A DNA stretch of 64,000 nucleotides, from positions 1,426,001 through 1,490,000 of the forward strand of contig JAGVVL010000027.1 in the NCBI GenBank assembly GCA_018287875.1. Reading direction: 5' to 3'. Below are positions 34,156 through 44,521 of this stretch, piece by piece. This DNA comes from Nigrospora sphaerica (taxonomy: Eukaryota > Ascomycota > Sordariomycetes > Amphisphaeriales > Apiosporaceae). The notes beneath the pieces are model-generated. The model saw only the letters and a list, made by a program, of their open reading frames with translations. It was not told where the DNA came from and made no database searches. The position numbers and the translations under genes are program-made. Position 1 is the stretch's first letter. The number at the start of each line of letters is the position of its first letter.

Positions 34156-36166
34156 GGCTAGCGATCGGATGCACCCGACACGCACCAAGCCACGACGACA
34201 AACCCTACAGGTGGCGCAGGCAAACGTAGGCAAATCACCGCCGGCACACACAGCCTTACTACAACAATGCTGGGAGGACCATATCGACGTGGTCCTCGTA
34301 CAAGAACCGTCTGTTACGAACGACGGCCGCAACAGATTTAGCTCACACCCGGGCTTTAATGCTTACGTCCCGATCGATAGCTGGGACGGAATCGCCTCCC
34401 AGCCTCGGGTTATGACCTACGTTAACAAAAACAGCAGGCTGAAGACGAGACAAAAGCGGCCTTGGACATCCAGAGACCTCTTATGGCTCGAGATCGACCA
34501 CTTCACCTTAATCAACGTTTACAAACCCCCACACAAGCCGCTAAGCCAAGCGGCACGGCTCCTTTTGGATCTGCAACCACCCCCCCGCTGCTTGGTTGCA
34601 GGAGACTTCAATGCATGGTGCAGCGCCTGGGACCCAGACGTGCCCCAAACCCGAAACGGGGGAATCGAGATCCACGACTGGGCCACCTGCAACGGGCTCA
34701 GCTACATTGGCGAGATAGGGATCCCGACACACGCAGCGGGACGGACTATCGATCTGGCCTTCTCTAACATCCCTTTTGCGACGGCAGAAGTAGACCCAAG
34801 GCTACAGGCAAGAGCTGACCACGAAACGATCCGGATTTCGATCCCTAGGCGGGACCAGACATCGGGAACACAGACTCGGTATTCGATACCAGACCACAAG
34901 CTGCAAGCCTTTGCCGGCCTGGTTAAGCTTGGCGTACGAGGCCTCACGCCACTCCCCCGGATACCGACGACGGAACAGCTGGACCAACAAACTACGGAGC
35001 TCTTAGGCCTTATGCGTAGAGCACTAGAAGCGACCGGGAAACAGCCAGCTAAGAACGGGCACAACGCGCCATGGTGGACCGACGCCTGCCGGGAAGCCCG
35101 GGACGCGTTTCAACAAGCGAGAAGGCACCACCAAGGGGACTGAAGCGCCTAGAAGAACGAAGACACTTCCTCACGGTAGTGCGGAAGGAAAAGCGGGAGT
35201 ACTGGAGACGGCAAATCGACTCGATCCAGTCCGATCAAGACCTATACAAGGTCGTGCAATGACATAAGCTCCAACCCGCCCTACAAGCGCCTCCCCTAGT
35301 AATCGAGGACAGGACGATCGAAGACACGGAAGAGAAGGCGCATGCTTTACGTAAGGCCCTCCTAGAGCGATTCACGGACGCCGAAGACCTCGAAGACGAC
35401 CCCTTCGAGATCCCGACGGTACCATGGCGCATCCTACCTTGGGGTACCTACATCTCTAGAGAATAACTGGCAGCCGCCACGATCGCGGTGAAGAGCACCT
35501 CGCCAGGGGCCGACGGCCTCTCCGTACGGCCATTGAAAGCGTGCTGGCAGGCTATCCAAGAACCGGTCCGAGAACTCTTCCAAGCCTGCCTACGGATAGG
35601 ACACCACCCACGCCCCTTCCGCACAGCCGAGGTCGTGATGCTCCGGAAGCCAAACAAGAAAGACCTCTCGAATCCCCGCTACTGGCGACCGATCACGCTT
35701 CTCTCTTGCCTCGGGAAGGGCCTCGAGAGGCTCGTAGCGAGACGAATCGCGAACATCACGCTCCTATACAAGGTGGTCAGCCCACAACAGGCGGGTGCCT
35801 TACCGACACGGGCAGCCTCGGAGCCTCTCGCCTGTCTCACACATGAGATCGAGCACTCCCTCGAAAATAGAGGCACGGCCTCGATTCTTACCGTGGACGT
35901 GAAGGGTGCATTCGACGCCACCCTTAAGAGGCGGCTCATGCTCCGTATGAGGCAACAGGGCTGGGCCACCCAGCTGGTCAAGTTTGTGGGCTCCTTCATG
36001 GAAGAAAGACAAGCACGGATCCGACTCGAGGACGTCACAACAGCGCCACAGGCGATCCAGTGCGGTCTGCCACAGGGATCGCCCGCGTCCCCCGTCCTCT
36101 TTCTTCTTTATATCGCAGACATTCTGCTAGAGGACACAAGGCACCGATTTGGATACGCAGATGACA
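34148..36166 (+). pseudogene. LINE 1 ORF2 (endonuclease-reverse transcriptase), broken
   Basis: An APE-type endonuclease (34148-34900) with QANVGKSP at the first strand, VLVQEPSV (catalytic Glu), LVAGDFNAW (Asp/Asn) and ARADHETI (final Asp-His). A one-base deletion (TGG to TG) near 35143 breaks the frame. A TGA replaces Trp at 35261-35263 and a TAA lies at 35464-35466. The RT palm follows: RYWRPITLLSCLGKGLER, VDVKGAFDA, QCGLPQGSPASPVLF and FGYADD. Everything after the active site is missing. Confidence 0.82.
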
Positions 36167-36383
36167 TGTCACGGTTCAAGGAACGAAGAATCTGTTGATG
36201 ACCCAAGGGTTCTATTGAGATGCGAAAAACTACAGGTAAAGAGGAAAAGAAGAGGAGGAACAGGCTCCTCTCAGTCACTGTTTGGCAGGAATATATCCAG
36301 CCAGCGGCGGTACGTACCGCCAGGCAGCGGTAAGTCGTCTATGCGTTGCCATGCCCTTGTACCTATGTACCCATGCCGTAACA
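36167..36383 (-). mobile_element. Solo LTR, family A, between two tail-to-tail LINE remnants
   Basis: 217 bp from TGTCACGG to CCGTAACA; on the minus strand it reads TGTTACGG...CCGTGACA with an AATAGAACC polyadenylation-like stretch near its end. Flanking pentamers are TGACA and GAGCC, so there is no target duplication. It joins the 3'-truncated LINE 1 (+) directly to the 3'-truncated LINE 2 (-). A related copy is at 44323-44521. Confidence 0.8.
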
Positions 36384-37107
36384 GAGCCGTAGCAGCGGCC
36401 TGGTGGGTAAGGCCGCAGCGCTGTCCGCGCGGTCAGCATGGGGTCCTTGTCCATCGACTGGAGCCGCTGTCCGAAGCGATAGTACGCCGCTTCTAGTGCG
36501 ATTCGTGCCGTTGGGACCCCTGCGTCCCTGTATAGCCGTGGCTGCCGGCGTTGTCCTCCATACAGGCAGAACAGCCCGTATCGCTTCTCTTAAGACCCGG
36601 TCTATCTCATCCATGTGCGCTTCTTGCCGGGTTGCCACTTCCGTACTGCGTTCTTTGCTAACGATCTTTCGGGTCTTCGTGCGCCCCCCGTACCATGCCT
36701 CGGCCCCGTAGGTGAGAATGGGAAGAACGCAGGTAAAGATGGCTTTCCGGAGGGCTCTTGGCGGAGGGACTCGCTGGGTGTTGGCTAGGCTCCGGAGGTG
36801 TCGTACGACGTTCCGCGCTTGTGCCGCTTTCCTCTTCACGTGCTCCGTGAACCGAAGCTTCGGGTCGAACCATACGCCGAGCTATCGTACGGGCTTCTCT
36901 AAGGCGTGCACCGTGAGGCCGTGGTCTCTTGCCGAGACACTCGGAAGTCCCTCCTGGTTCTTTCCGCATGTAAAGTGGGGCAGATCACTCTTCTCCGGGT
37001 CGATCGCGACCTTGTTTTCTCGGCCCCAGTTAAGGACGTCGTTTAGGTCGTTCGATAGCTGTCGTGCGTTCTCCTAGAGTGACTTGCTTTCTCGGTAAAA
37101 GCATATA

Positions 37108-39035
37108 AGTTAGACCACCACTGCTCGGGCCACCCCCTTAATGGGCCACCTAAAAAGCATCACCAACCTCAACAACCCCAACACAGTCACTAACAAATAG
37201 CACGGTAACTAGCGCTTGTAAAAATGAGTAGAATATACCATGCTACTCCTCTTTCAATTAAGCATTTTATAACATGTTGTCCGGCCACGAAAAGAAGCTG
37301 CGTGTTGCCGCTAGAGCCCACCGAAATGGCCTATCTGTGCGAGCCGCGGCCATCAGACATGGAGTATCCAGAACCACCCTACAGCGCCATTTGGACGGCG
37401 GTGTTTCGCGCCGTGAGGTCTCTCAGAAGCGTCAGAACCTATCCCCAACCACTGAGCGCTTTTTAGTGCGCTGGGTCAAGTTACAGACCAAGCTAGGCTA
37501 TGCTCCTCCACACTCAAGGTTCCGTCTGTTCGCCATGAGGCTATCCCAAGCTTCAGGGGGGCCCTCAGACCCTCGGAACACACTAGGTCCGGAGATTCCT
37601 GCGGAGACATCCAGAGTTGAAGACTTTGCGAAGCGTACGGTATGACTGGAAACGTGCCAACGCTGCATGTTCCGTCAATATCGTTCAGTTCTTCGACCGG
37701 CTGGATGACCCCCTTATGTCGGCTATCCCTCCTACTCACACTTACAACGCCGACGAGATAGGGACGATAGTCGGTATCGGAGATGCTCCCCTAGTTATTG
37801 GACCTTCTGACCTTAAGGAGGTCCTCATTAACGACCCCCTTAATAGAGATTGGGTGACTATTGTGGAGTGTGTGTCTGGCGATGGCCGAGCCCTCTTCCC
37901 CTTAGTTATCTTTGGCGGCAAAAACGTCCAACAGCAGTGGTTTAACGACGAGATGTTTAACGACGACGACCTCAAGCAGTGGAAGTTCGGCTCTAACGGC
38001 TCCGGCTGGTCAAGCAACGAGATAGCGCTACGTTGGCTACGTGAGGTGTTTCTTCCGCAGACGAAGCCCCAGGATTCTCGACATTGGCGCCATCTGATTA
38101 TCGACGGCCACAACAGCCACATCAACGAGCCTTTCCTTTTAGAGTGCCTCCAATCGAAGGTCTGGTTGAATTTCCTTCCGGCGCACTGCTCACAGATTCT
38201 CCAATCACTTGACGTCGGCCCTTTCTCAGTGTTAAAGCGGCGGTTCCGGTCCATCCTACGTGCCACTTGCTATTCTATGATGGCCACAGTTGCCGACAAA
38301 CCAGAGTTCGTGGCGGCCTGGAAACGGGCTCGGAGTGAAGCCCTCACGAAGGAGAAAATCCTTCGGGGCTGGGAGTCAACTGGCATCTATCCAAGAGACC
38401 GATCTAAGGCGCTTAATAGCAGGCTAGCTATGCAGGCTGATGCCATGACCGCAGACGCACCAGACCGGCCGAAAACACCAGACAGATCCCTCCAGGCTTC
38501 AGAAAACCATCTCCAGACTCCCAAGAACAGCAAGGACCTAAGGGAATTGGAGACATCTGTGTTGGCAGAGGATGGCCTACCGCAGACTGCCGGGGTCCGC
38601 CGCATGAGCCGTCAGGTCCAGAAGGCCCTTGACACTCTCAACGCTACTATCGTGGGACTGCAATATAGCCAGGAGCAATTGAAGGCTGCATTAGAGAGAC
38701 AGAGACCTCGAAAACAGCGCAGAGTTCTCCCTAGGGCCCAGCAAGCCTTCGTTGACATAGCAGACATCCAACAAGCTAAGGATCAGCTGCAGGACGAGGC
38801 TGAGTCTCAGCGCCCGCGGCGCTCTATGCGCCGCCAGCCAAATAGACGGTCGGAATCGCCCCAAATTGAACCAAACCAAGACGAGGAGATAAAGCATGTC
38901 GAGGAAGAGATACGCGTTCAATTTTAGCTATAGAGGCCTCATGGTGGCTGCAAAACACCATAGTGAATAGAGTGGTGTTGATATTCTAGTGACGTGGCCC
39001 ATACAGGGGGTGGCCCGTTCAGTGGGGTGCTAACT
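37108..39035 (+). mobile_element. Pogo/Fot-type DNA transposon (copy B), complete with TIRs and TA duplication
   Basis: 1928 bp. Inverted repeats of about 44 bp at 37108-37151 and 38992-39035 start AGTTAG and share CGGGCCACCCCCT and TATGGGCCAC (one base differs), about 80% identical overall. TA duplications at 37106-37107 and 39036-39037. The host sequence is the ORF2 of LINE 2. The element carries one transposase gene on the plus strand. Confidence 0.92.
37274..38927 (+). pseudogene. Transposase of pogo copy B, single frame break
   Basis: The N-terminal part 37274-37565 (MLSGHEKKLRVAARAHRNGL) is a psq-type helix-turn-helix plus CENP-B-like domain (LSPTTERFLVRWVKLQTK). Near 37565 the frame shifts and an in-frame TAG follows at about 37577. 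From there to 38927 the rest is open: first catalytic Asp in YNADEIG, second in LIIDGHNSH, third in LQSLDVGPFSVLKRRF. The C-terminal 200 residues are hydrophilic and coiled-coil-like. All three catalytic residues are kept, so this is the least decayed pogo copy in the window, but it still needs the break bypassed to give a full protein. Confidence 0.85.
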
Positions 39036-40353
39036 TATCATCCGCATATCCGAATCGGTGTCTTATGTCCTCGAGTAGGATGTCTGCGATGTATAGGAGG
39101 AAGAGGATAGGGGAGGCGGGGGAACCTTATGGCAGGCCGCATTGGATCGTTTGTGGTGCTGTTATGACATCCTCGAGTCGAATCCGCACTTGTCTTTCTT
39201 CCATGAAGGAGCCCACGAACTTAACTAGCGGTGTGGCCCAGCCCTGTTGTCTTATACGAAGCATAAGCCGCTTCTTAAGCGTTGCATCGAATACGCCTTT
39301 CACATCTAAGGTGAGAATCGAGGCTATACGCCTAGTCTCTAGGGAGTGTTCAATCTCGTGTGTTAAGCAGGCAAGGAGGTCCGAAGCTGCTCGTGTCGGC
39401 AAGGCGCCCGCTTTTTGTGGGCTGACTACCTTATATAGGAGTGCTGTGTTGGCGATCCGCCTCGCGACGAGCCTTTCGAGGCCTTTCCCAAGACAGGAGA
39501 GGAGGGCGATCGGTCGCCAGGAGCGAGGGTTTGAGAGGTCTTTCTTGTTCGGTTTCCGTAACATCACGACCTCGGCTGTTCGGAATGGGCGTGGGGGGTG
39601 GCCAATCCGTAAGCAGGCCTGGAAGAGGGATCATATCGGCTCTTGGACGGCATGCCAGCACGCTTTAAGTAGCCTTACCGAGATGCCATCGACTCCTGGT
39701 GAGGTGCTTTTCACCGCAATCGTGGCGGCTGTTAGCTCCTCTCTGGAGATGTAGGTGTCCCAGGGAAGGGCGCGCCGCGGTATTGTCGGGATCTCAAGAG
39801 GGTCGCCCTCGAGGTCTTCGGCGTCCGTGAACCGCTCTAGGAGGGCCTTACGGAGGGTGTGTGCCTTCTCTTCCGTGTCTTCAATCGTCTTGTCCCCAAT
39901 AACGATCGGGGGCGATGGAATGGCCGGCTGTAGCTTATGCCACTGAACCACCTTGTATAGGTCTTCGTCTGACTGGATCGAGTCGATTCGCTGCCGCCAG
40001 TACCTCCGCTTCTCTTGTCTCACTACCGCGAGGAAATTTTTTCGCTCTTCGAGGTGTCTCCAATCCCCTTGGCAATGTCTTCTTGCTCGCCGGAATGCGT
40101 CCCGGGCCTCCCGACAGGTGTCGGTCCACCATGGTGCGTCACGGCCGTCTTTAGCAGGTTGTTTCCCGACCGTTTCTAGCGCTTTTCGTAAAAGGCTCAG
40201 GATCTCTGTCGCCTGCAGGTCCAGCTGGTCTGTCGTAGGTGTCGGAGGGAGTGGCGTGCAGCTTTGCAGACCTAGTTCGATAATGCCGGCGAAGGTTTTC
40301 AGCTTATTTTCCGGTATGGAGTATCGATACTGCATCCTAGATATGCGACCGTT

Positions 40354-40548
40354 TGTCACGGCACGCAGTTGGACAAGTCGACAACTGATCGTATATTGAC
40401 TGAGGATAGCAACGTGAGGAAGAAGAGAAGGAAAACACGATGGCTCTGGCAGTCTCAAGGTATCTAAGTACCCTGAGACGCACAGGCCCTCCCTTCTGCC
40501 AGTGTCCACCACCTGTTCCATCAGTGTACAGTTGCCAGCGCCGTCACA
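40354..40548 (-). mobile_element. Solo LTR, family B, without target duplication
   Basis: 195 bp, about 95% identical to the copy at 5841-6037. Flanking pentamers CCGTT and GCTGG do not match. It abuts the truncated 5' side of LINE 2 directly, so it marks a second rearrangement junction. Minus-strand translation runs through it into the LINE frame, which gives a misleading long ORF (39631-40521). Confidence 0.82.
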
Positions 40549-40556
40549 GCTGGTTT

Positions 40557-40613
40557 TTGGGGTGCCTGAAAGTGGGGGGTGCCCGAAAGTGGGGGGTGCC
40601 CGAAAGTGGGTAC
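40557..40613. repeat. Short tandem repeat, three units of GGTGCCCGAAAGTGGGG
   Basis: Three 17-bp units immediately right of the family B LTR. Similar GGTGCCCGAAAGTGG sequences are common near transposon ends in fungi, but no partner end was found. Confidence 0.7.
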
Positions 40614-40800
40614 TTGAACTTAGGGGCAGAGAACACGAGACGAGAGAAGAGGCTGGAAGGCTGGATGTCGAGTCGGAAGGTCAGAGACATGATGAGCCAA
40701 TAAGGCACGGGGTGGCTTCTATAAGCTAGCCACGTCACATATCCCCTGGGAGATAAGTAGATAAACCACGGTACCAGCGGTTCTACGAAGACGTTAAACA

Positions 40801-40890
40801 ATATAAAAAAAGAAAAAAAAGAAAACCAATATTAAAAAAATAAAAACAATAACACACATACACACACACACACACATACACACACGCACC
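40801..40890. repeat. A-rich tract followed by a CA microsatellite
   Basis: A-runs broken by single G, C or T (40801-40852), then (CA)n with a few ACAT interruptions to 40890. It sits downstream of P450-3. Confidence 0.85.
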
Positions 40891-40935
40891 TCCAGTTCTT
40901 GATCCAAGATGCTCTCCACGCATCAGATTTTAACC

Positions 40936-42692
40936 CTAGATTTTCTCCGCGGGCGCCCGCGGCGTTAGGTAAACATTCAGCGGAGGCTTGTCCCACAGCC
41001 CAAAGGTTTTACTGTCTGTGATCCAGTTACGGCTTGATTCATCCAAGCGCCAATCAAAGACCCAAACCATACGTGCCAGGATAAGGCGCATCTCGGCTTC
41101 CGCAAGACTGCGGTTAAAAACTCCTGTTAGTCCGGTTCCATGGTCAAAACAGTGGCGCAAAGGAGGACAGGACTCACTTCCGTCCGATACAAGCTCGTGG
41201 GCCAACCGAGAAGGGCGTTACGGCATCCAAGCGGTCGTTAGCGAAGCGTTGGTTGGCGCCGAGCCAACGTTCGGGGATGAACTCGCTTGTATGAGCAAAA
41301 GAGTTTGGGTCGTGAAAAATAGCCCACTGATTAGTTTCCAAAACCGTCTGATGTGGGCAGTAGGTTGGTCAGCTTAGGCTTAGGCCAAGGTGGTATAAAA
41401 GGCGAGGACCCACGTCTTGCGGAATTTCAAAGCCTGCAACTACAGTAGGTGCGCCCTTCGGTGTTATACGCATCGAAGCCGCAGGCACAGCCGGGTACAG
41501 CCTCATGCTCTCATTTAGGACGGCCTGCAGGTATGGCAGCTTGTGGGTATTGGTAAGGTCCATGTCGTCTGCGGACGCAAAAGAGGAGCGGATTTCTTCG
41601 TCCAGCTTGGCACGCTTTTCGGGGTTCATGGCCAGGAGGTACGAGGCGCCCGAAAGTGTCGTAGCCGTTGTCTCAGAGCCTGCACCGATCAGGACCATAG
41701 CGTTCTCGGTCATCTCGTCAAAGCTCAAAGCCTGTAAACACGTGTAAGTAACAGTCTGCTGTCGTAATACTTGCGAATCGGCCATGAAGCTAAGAAAAAC
41801 TTACGTCGTTTCCCTTCCTAGTCCCTTGGAGCATCTTCTCGATGAAATCTGGACGAGCAGTGTCCATATCCAGCCGTTTGCGCACTTTCTCCCGAGATAG
41901 CTGCCTGTTCTCAGCCAGTTTATAGCGCACCTCTTTAGGAATGAGCCAAGAGGCTAGAAGCAGCCCCAAAACACCATAGCGGCTCAATTCACTCGCCATG
42001 TTAGCCTCCTTAACCACGGAGAAGACTATATCCACCCAAGGATGGTAGGTAGCGCTATCCAAGCAGCCAAAGGGCTCGCCGAAGCTGAGATCGCCAATGA
42101 TATCGAAGGCGCAAAAGTTGTACCACTTCGTGAGATCGACTGGGCGTTTGTTGCTATTGCACTCTTGAAATAAACGCGTGAGGAATTTGCCAACGTATTG
42201 GTGGATCAACCCCTCCTGCTCTGACATAGCCGACGCTGAGAATGCATGCGATAAGATACGGCGAAACCGAGCGTGCTGGTCTCGGTCTGGGCCCAGGATG
42301 TTGTCCGCGTGAGCGGCCCAGTAAACAGTATCCTTAGTGACTTCATGCTGGCCGGCCTTGCGGTGGCCTCGTGAGTCCTTTAAGGCATCCGGATGGCGGA
42401 TCGAGATGGAATTTGGCGATGTTCTAACAATAGGGCCATACGTGTCATGCAGTTCGATAATGGTTTGGTGTCGGTGACCAGACAGGGAGTCCAGGGTGTA
42501 GGGTATCCGCGTCATGCCTCGAAGCTTGGGGCCGGGGAAACGCCGCAAGGGGTGCAGGAAGAGGTTATGTAGGCAGTGCCCGATAAGCCAGGCAACACCA
42601 AGGCCGATGGCCAAGGCAACCAATCGGCCAGTGGTGGCGAGGAATGGATCATGATGGTTGAACGTACCAAGCATGGACAGGAAAACAGCCAT
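40936..42692 (-). CDS. Cytochrome P450 (P450-3), intact within the transposon block
   Basis: Predicted haem monooxygenase of 515 residues. Exons: 42692-41805, 41731-41414, 41347-41178, 41107-40936; introns of 73, 66 and 70 bp. N-terminal hydrophobic segment (about residues 22-45), hinge RRFPGPKLRG, I-helix IGAGSETTAT, K-helix LNESMRLYP, PERW region FIPERWLG and haem loop FSVGPRACIGR. It is a paralogue of P450-1 (33 kb away): shared WYN-x2-FDIIGDLxFGEPFGCL and GHRKxGQ. In spite of LTR and LINE debris on both sides no stop or frameshift was found, which suggests it is still under selection. Start at 42692 (MAVFLSML) preferred over an upstream in-frame ATG at 42779. Confidence 0.88.
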
Positions 42693-43029
42693 GGCAGCGG
42701 TTAAAAGGGCCGGCCTAGAAAAGAGGCACAGGATGGAATAAACGAAGCGTCGGCAATCATGGTTTTTTTTTCTCACCATATGCCTATAGCCTGCGTAGTA
42801 CTTATACCAAAGACCACCTGCAGTGATGAAGAGGGCGAAATGGCACTTGTAAGTTCATCACCCGCCACATGGGCCAACTTAGACTTAGGCCACCAACAAA
42901 GTATTGAAATCCTCCACATTGTCAATAGCTTTACTGATTGATAAAACAGCGACTAAAACTCTAGTAGATAGATTAATTAGACTACTCTTATCGGCTTTTA
43001 ATTACGTATCTATTAAGTGCCTTCCAACT
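42693..43029. other. Upstream region of P450-3
   Basis: No gene seen. AT-rich from 42900. Confidence 0.4.
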
Positions 43030-43320
43030 GCACGAAACGCATAAAAGTAGCCATTTTCGCGCACAGAAACGGCGTAGCTATGCGCGCCGCTACTAGGAAA
43101 TACTCTATCCCTGGGTCAATGCTCTTGCGCTATATTGACGGTGGATAGACTGTCTGTAAGGCTCACAAGAAACAGCAGAACCTATCACCACGCCAGGATG
43201 CCCATCTCGTGCGGTAGGTTAAGACGCAGACCAAGTTAGGCTTCCCGCCGCTTTACTTAAGGTTTACGGTGTACGCTTCAAGGATCTCTCGAGCGTCCGG
43301 ATGTCCTAAGACCTTTAGGA
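43030..43320 (+). pseudogene. Pogo-type transposase N-terminal relic (copy C)
   Basis: The frame reads KVAIFAHRNGVAMRAATRK, a psq-type helix-turn-helix, then KKQQNLSPRQDAHLVR with a TAG where copy B has Trp, then VKTQTKLGFPPLYLRF. Two TAG stops lie in what were probably Trp or Arg/Gln codons. Only the DNA-binding part survives; the catalytic part is absent. Confidence 0.75.
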
Positions 43321-43561
43321 GGCACTAGATACCTTCATGGGCCTCCGGAAGGAGCCATCCTAGAGGGACGACTGCAAAACCAGACGCACCTCTAACCAGA
43401 CCAGATGTCTCTGCAAGCGCCCCCAGACAGGAGACAAGAAAAGCTTTGGAGAAAGTGAAACTTACCACGCTCTGCGCGACGACAACACATCCCAATTCAG
43501 CATCCTCCACGCCATGATGTAGCTGCGCATCCTGTGTAACCACGGAACGCACCAGAACCTG

Positions 43562-44267
43562 TTGAACTGGAAGAACCAGCAAAAGACTGGAACGCCTTGG
43601 ACGCGCGGGAGGCCCTCCGCCGGAGATGGCGCCGTGGGCCGGGAGCGGGCCTGCGACGGTTGCAAAAGCACCGACCCGGCCTTTGGATCTTCCGGAACCA
43701 ACGACTCCATGGAAGACTGCCCACGTGCGCTATGCCAGGATTGCTTGAAGGACAGCAACATCTACTCACATCACAAGGGCGAGATTGTGAAGTATTGCCC
43801 AATCTGCCGCGATTTTCGCACATCGTTGGAGAGCGCCGCCATTCAGGCCAGAGCAGCGGACACGGACGGGGACATCACGATGGTTGGGGGAGCCGGAGAC
43901 AGCGAGACCCACGCTTCCCGCAACAAGAACTATTTCCCGGGGTTGCGGAATGTCGACAAAAGTCAACTGTCTCCTACAAGATCTGAAAAGTCACCCTCAA
44001 GGAACAAAGAGGTATGCTTCGTCTTTGTCTCTCTCCCTTCTTTTTCTTACTATTTATAGAGGTCGCAAGTACTGGCTGACGTCTTTGCAGCATCGTGTTC
44101 TCTTGCTGCACACGGACACTCGACCTCATAAAAGCACACCTGAAAAATAACGAGATCGAGCATCTGCTAGTCGAGGGAAACACCATTCTCTCTCAAAGGC
44201 AAAGGGACACAGAGCAGTTCGAAGCCGATGCCACAATCCGGGTTCTGCGGACAATGACGGGCACCGG
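43562..44267 (+). pseudogene. Fragment of a RAD5/SMARCA3-like SNF2 helicase with a RING-type finger
   Basis: Exon 43562-44011 encodes Cys/His pairs of a RING-type finger (ACDGCKS, ALCQDCLKDS, HHKGEI, KYCPICRDF). A frame change near 43947 leads into STKVNCLLQDLKSHPQGTK. A 79-bp intron (44012-44090) follows. Exon 44091-44267 then reads SIVFSC-TRTLDLIKAHLK and LSQRQRDTEQFE, which are helicase C-terminal motifs. The gene is cut in its next intron by the family A LTR at 44323. The ATPase N-terminal lobe is absent. Such proteins act in DNA damage tolerance or chromatin remodelling; this copy is a dead fragment. Confidence 0.75.
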
Positions 44268-44322
44268 GTAAGTCTTTACGTTGAGCCAAGCCCGGCTCTT
44301 CGCGTTGCCTGGACTGACGCTG

Positions 44323-44521
44323 TGTCGTGGTTGAAGGAACGAGGGATCTATTGACGACCCGAGGGTTTTATTGAGATGCGAAAACTACAAGTGATGAGGA
44401 AAAGGAGATGAACAGGCTCCTCTCAGTCACATTCTAGCAGGAATATATCCAGCCGGCGGCGGTACATACCGCCAGCCAGTGGTGTAAGTGGCTCCCATGC
44501 CCTTGTACCTATGTACCCATG
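44323..44521 (-). mobile_element. Solo LTR, family A, truncated
   Basis: Aligns with 36167-36383 from its TGTCG start to CCCATGCCG. The terminal TAACA is missing, and LINE 3 coding sequence starts at the next base. An AATAAAACCC-type signal is present on the minus strand. No target duplication can be assessed because one end is lost. Confidence 0.78.

Larger units (their letters stand above)
32541..36166 (+). mobile_element. Tad-type LINE retrotransposon (LINE 1), truncated at the RT active site
   Basis: Non-LTR element with ORF1 and ORF2 in the usual order. It stops abruptly after FGYADD, the reverse transcriptase active site, where a solo LTR begins at 36167. No poly-A tail or target duplication is present at this end, so the 3' part was lost by rearrangement rather than by normal insertion. 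Confidence 0.85.
36384..40353 (-). mobile_element. Tad-type LINE (LINE 2), both ends missing, split by a pogo element
   Basis: Minus-strand ORF2 remnant in two pieces: 40353-39036 and 37107-36384. The first piece starts in the linker after the endonuclease (RYSIPENKLKTFAG), crosses the palm (VDVKGVFDAT- and QCGLP-type motifs) and ends in FGYADD. The second begins ICFYRESKS and reads through NARQLSNDLNDVLNWG and an ILTYGAEAWYGG thumb motif to 36384. The inserted pogo element (37108-39035) accounts for the gap: removing it and one TA rejoins the codons exactly. Stops within the second piece show further decay. Confidence 0.85.

Noticed and set aside
39631..40521. Minus-strand frame of 296 codons starting MEQVVDTGRREG
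   Set aside because: Its first third is translated solo LTR running by chance into the LINE 2 frame, so it is not a fusion gene.
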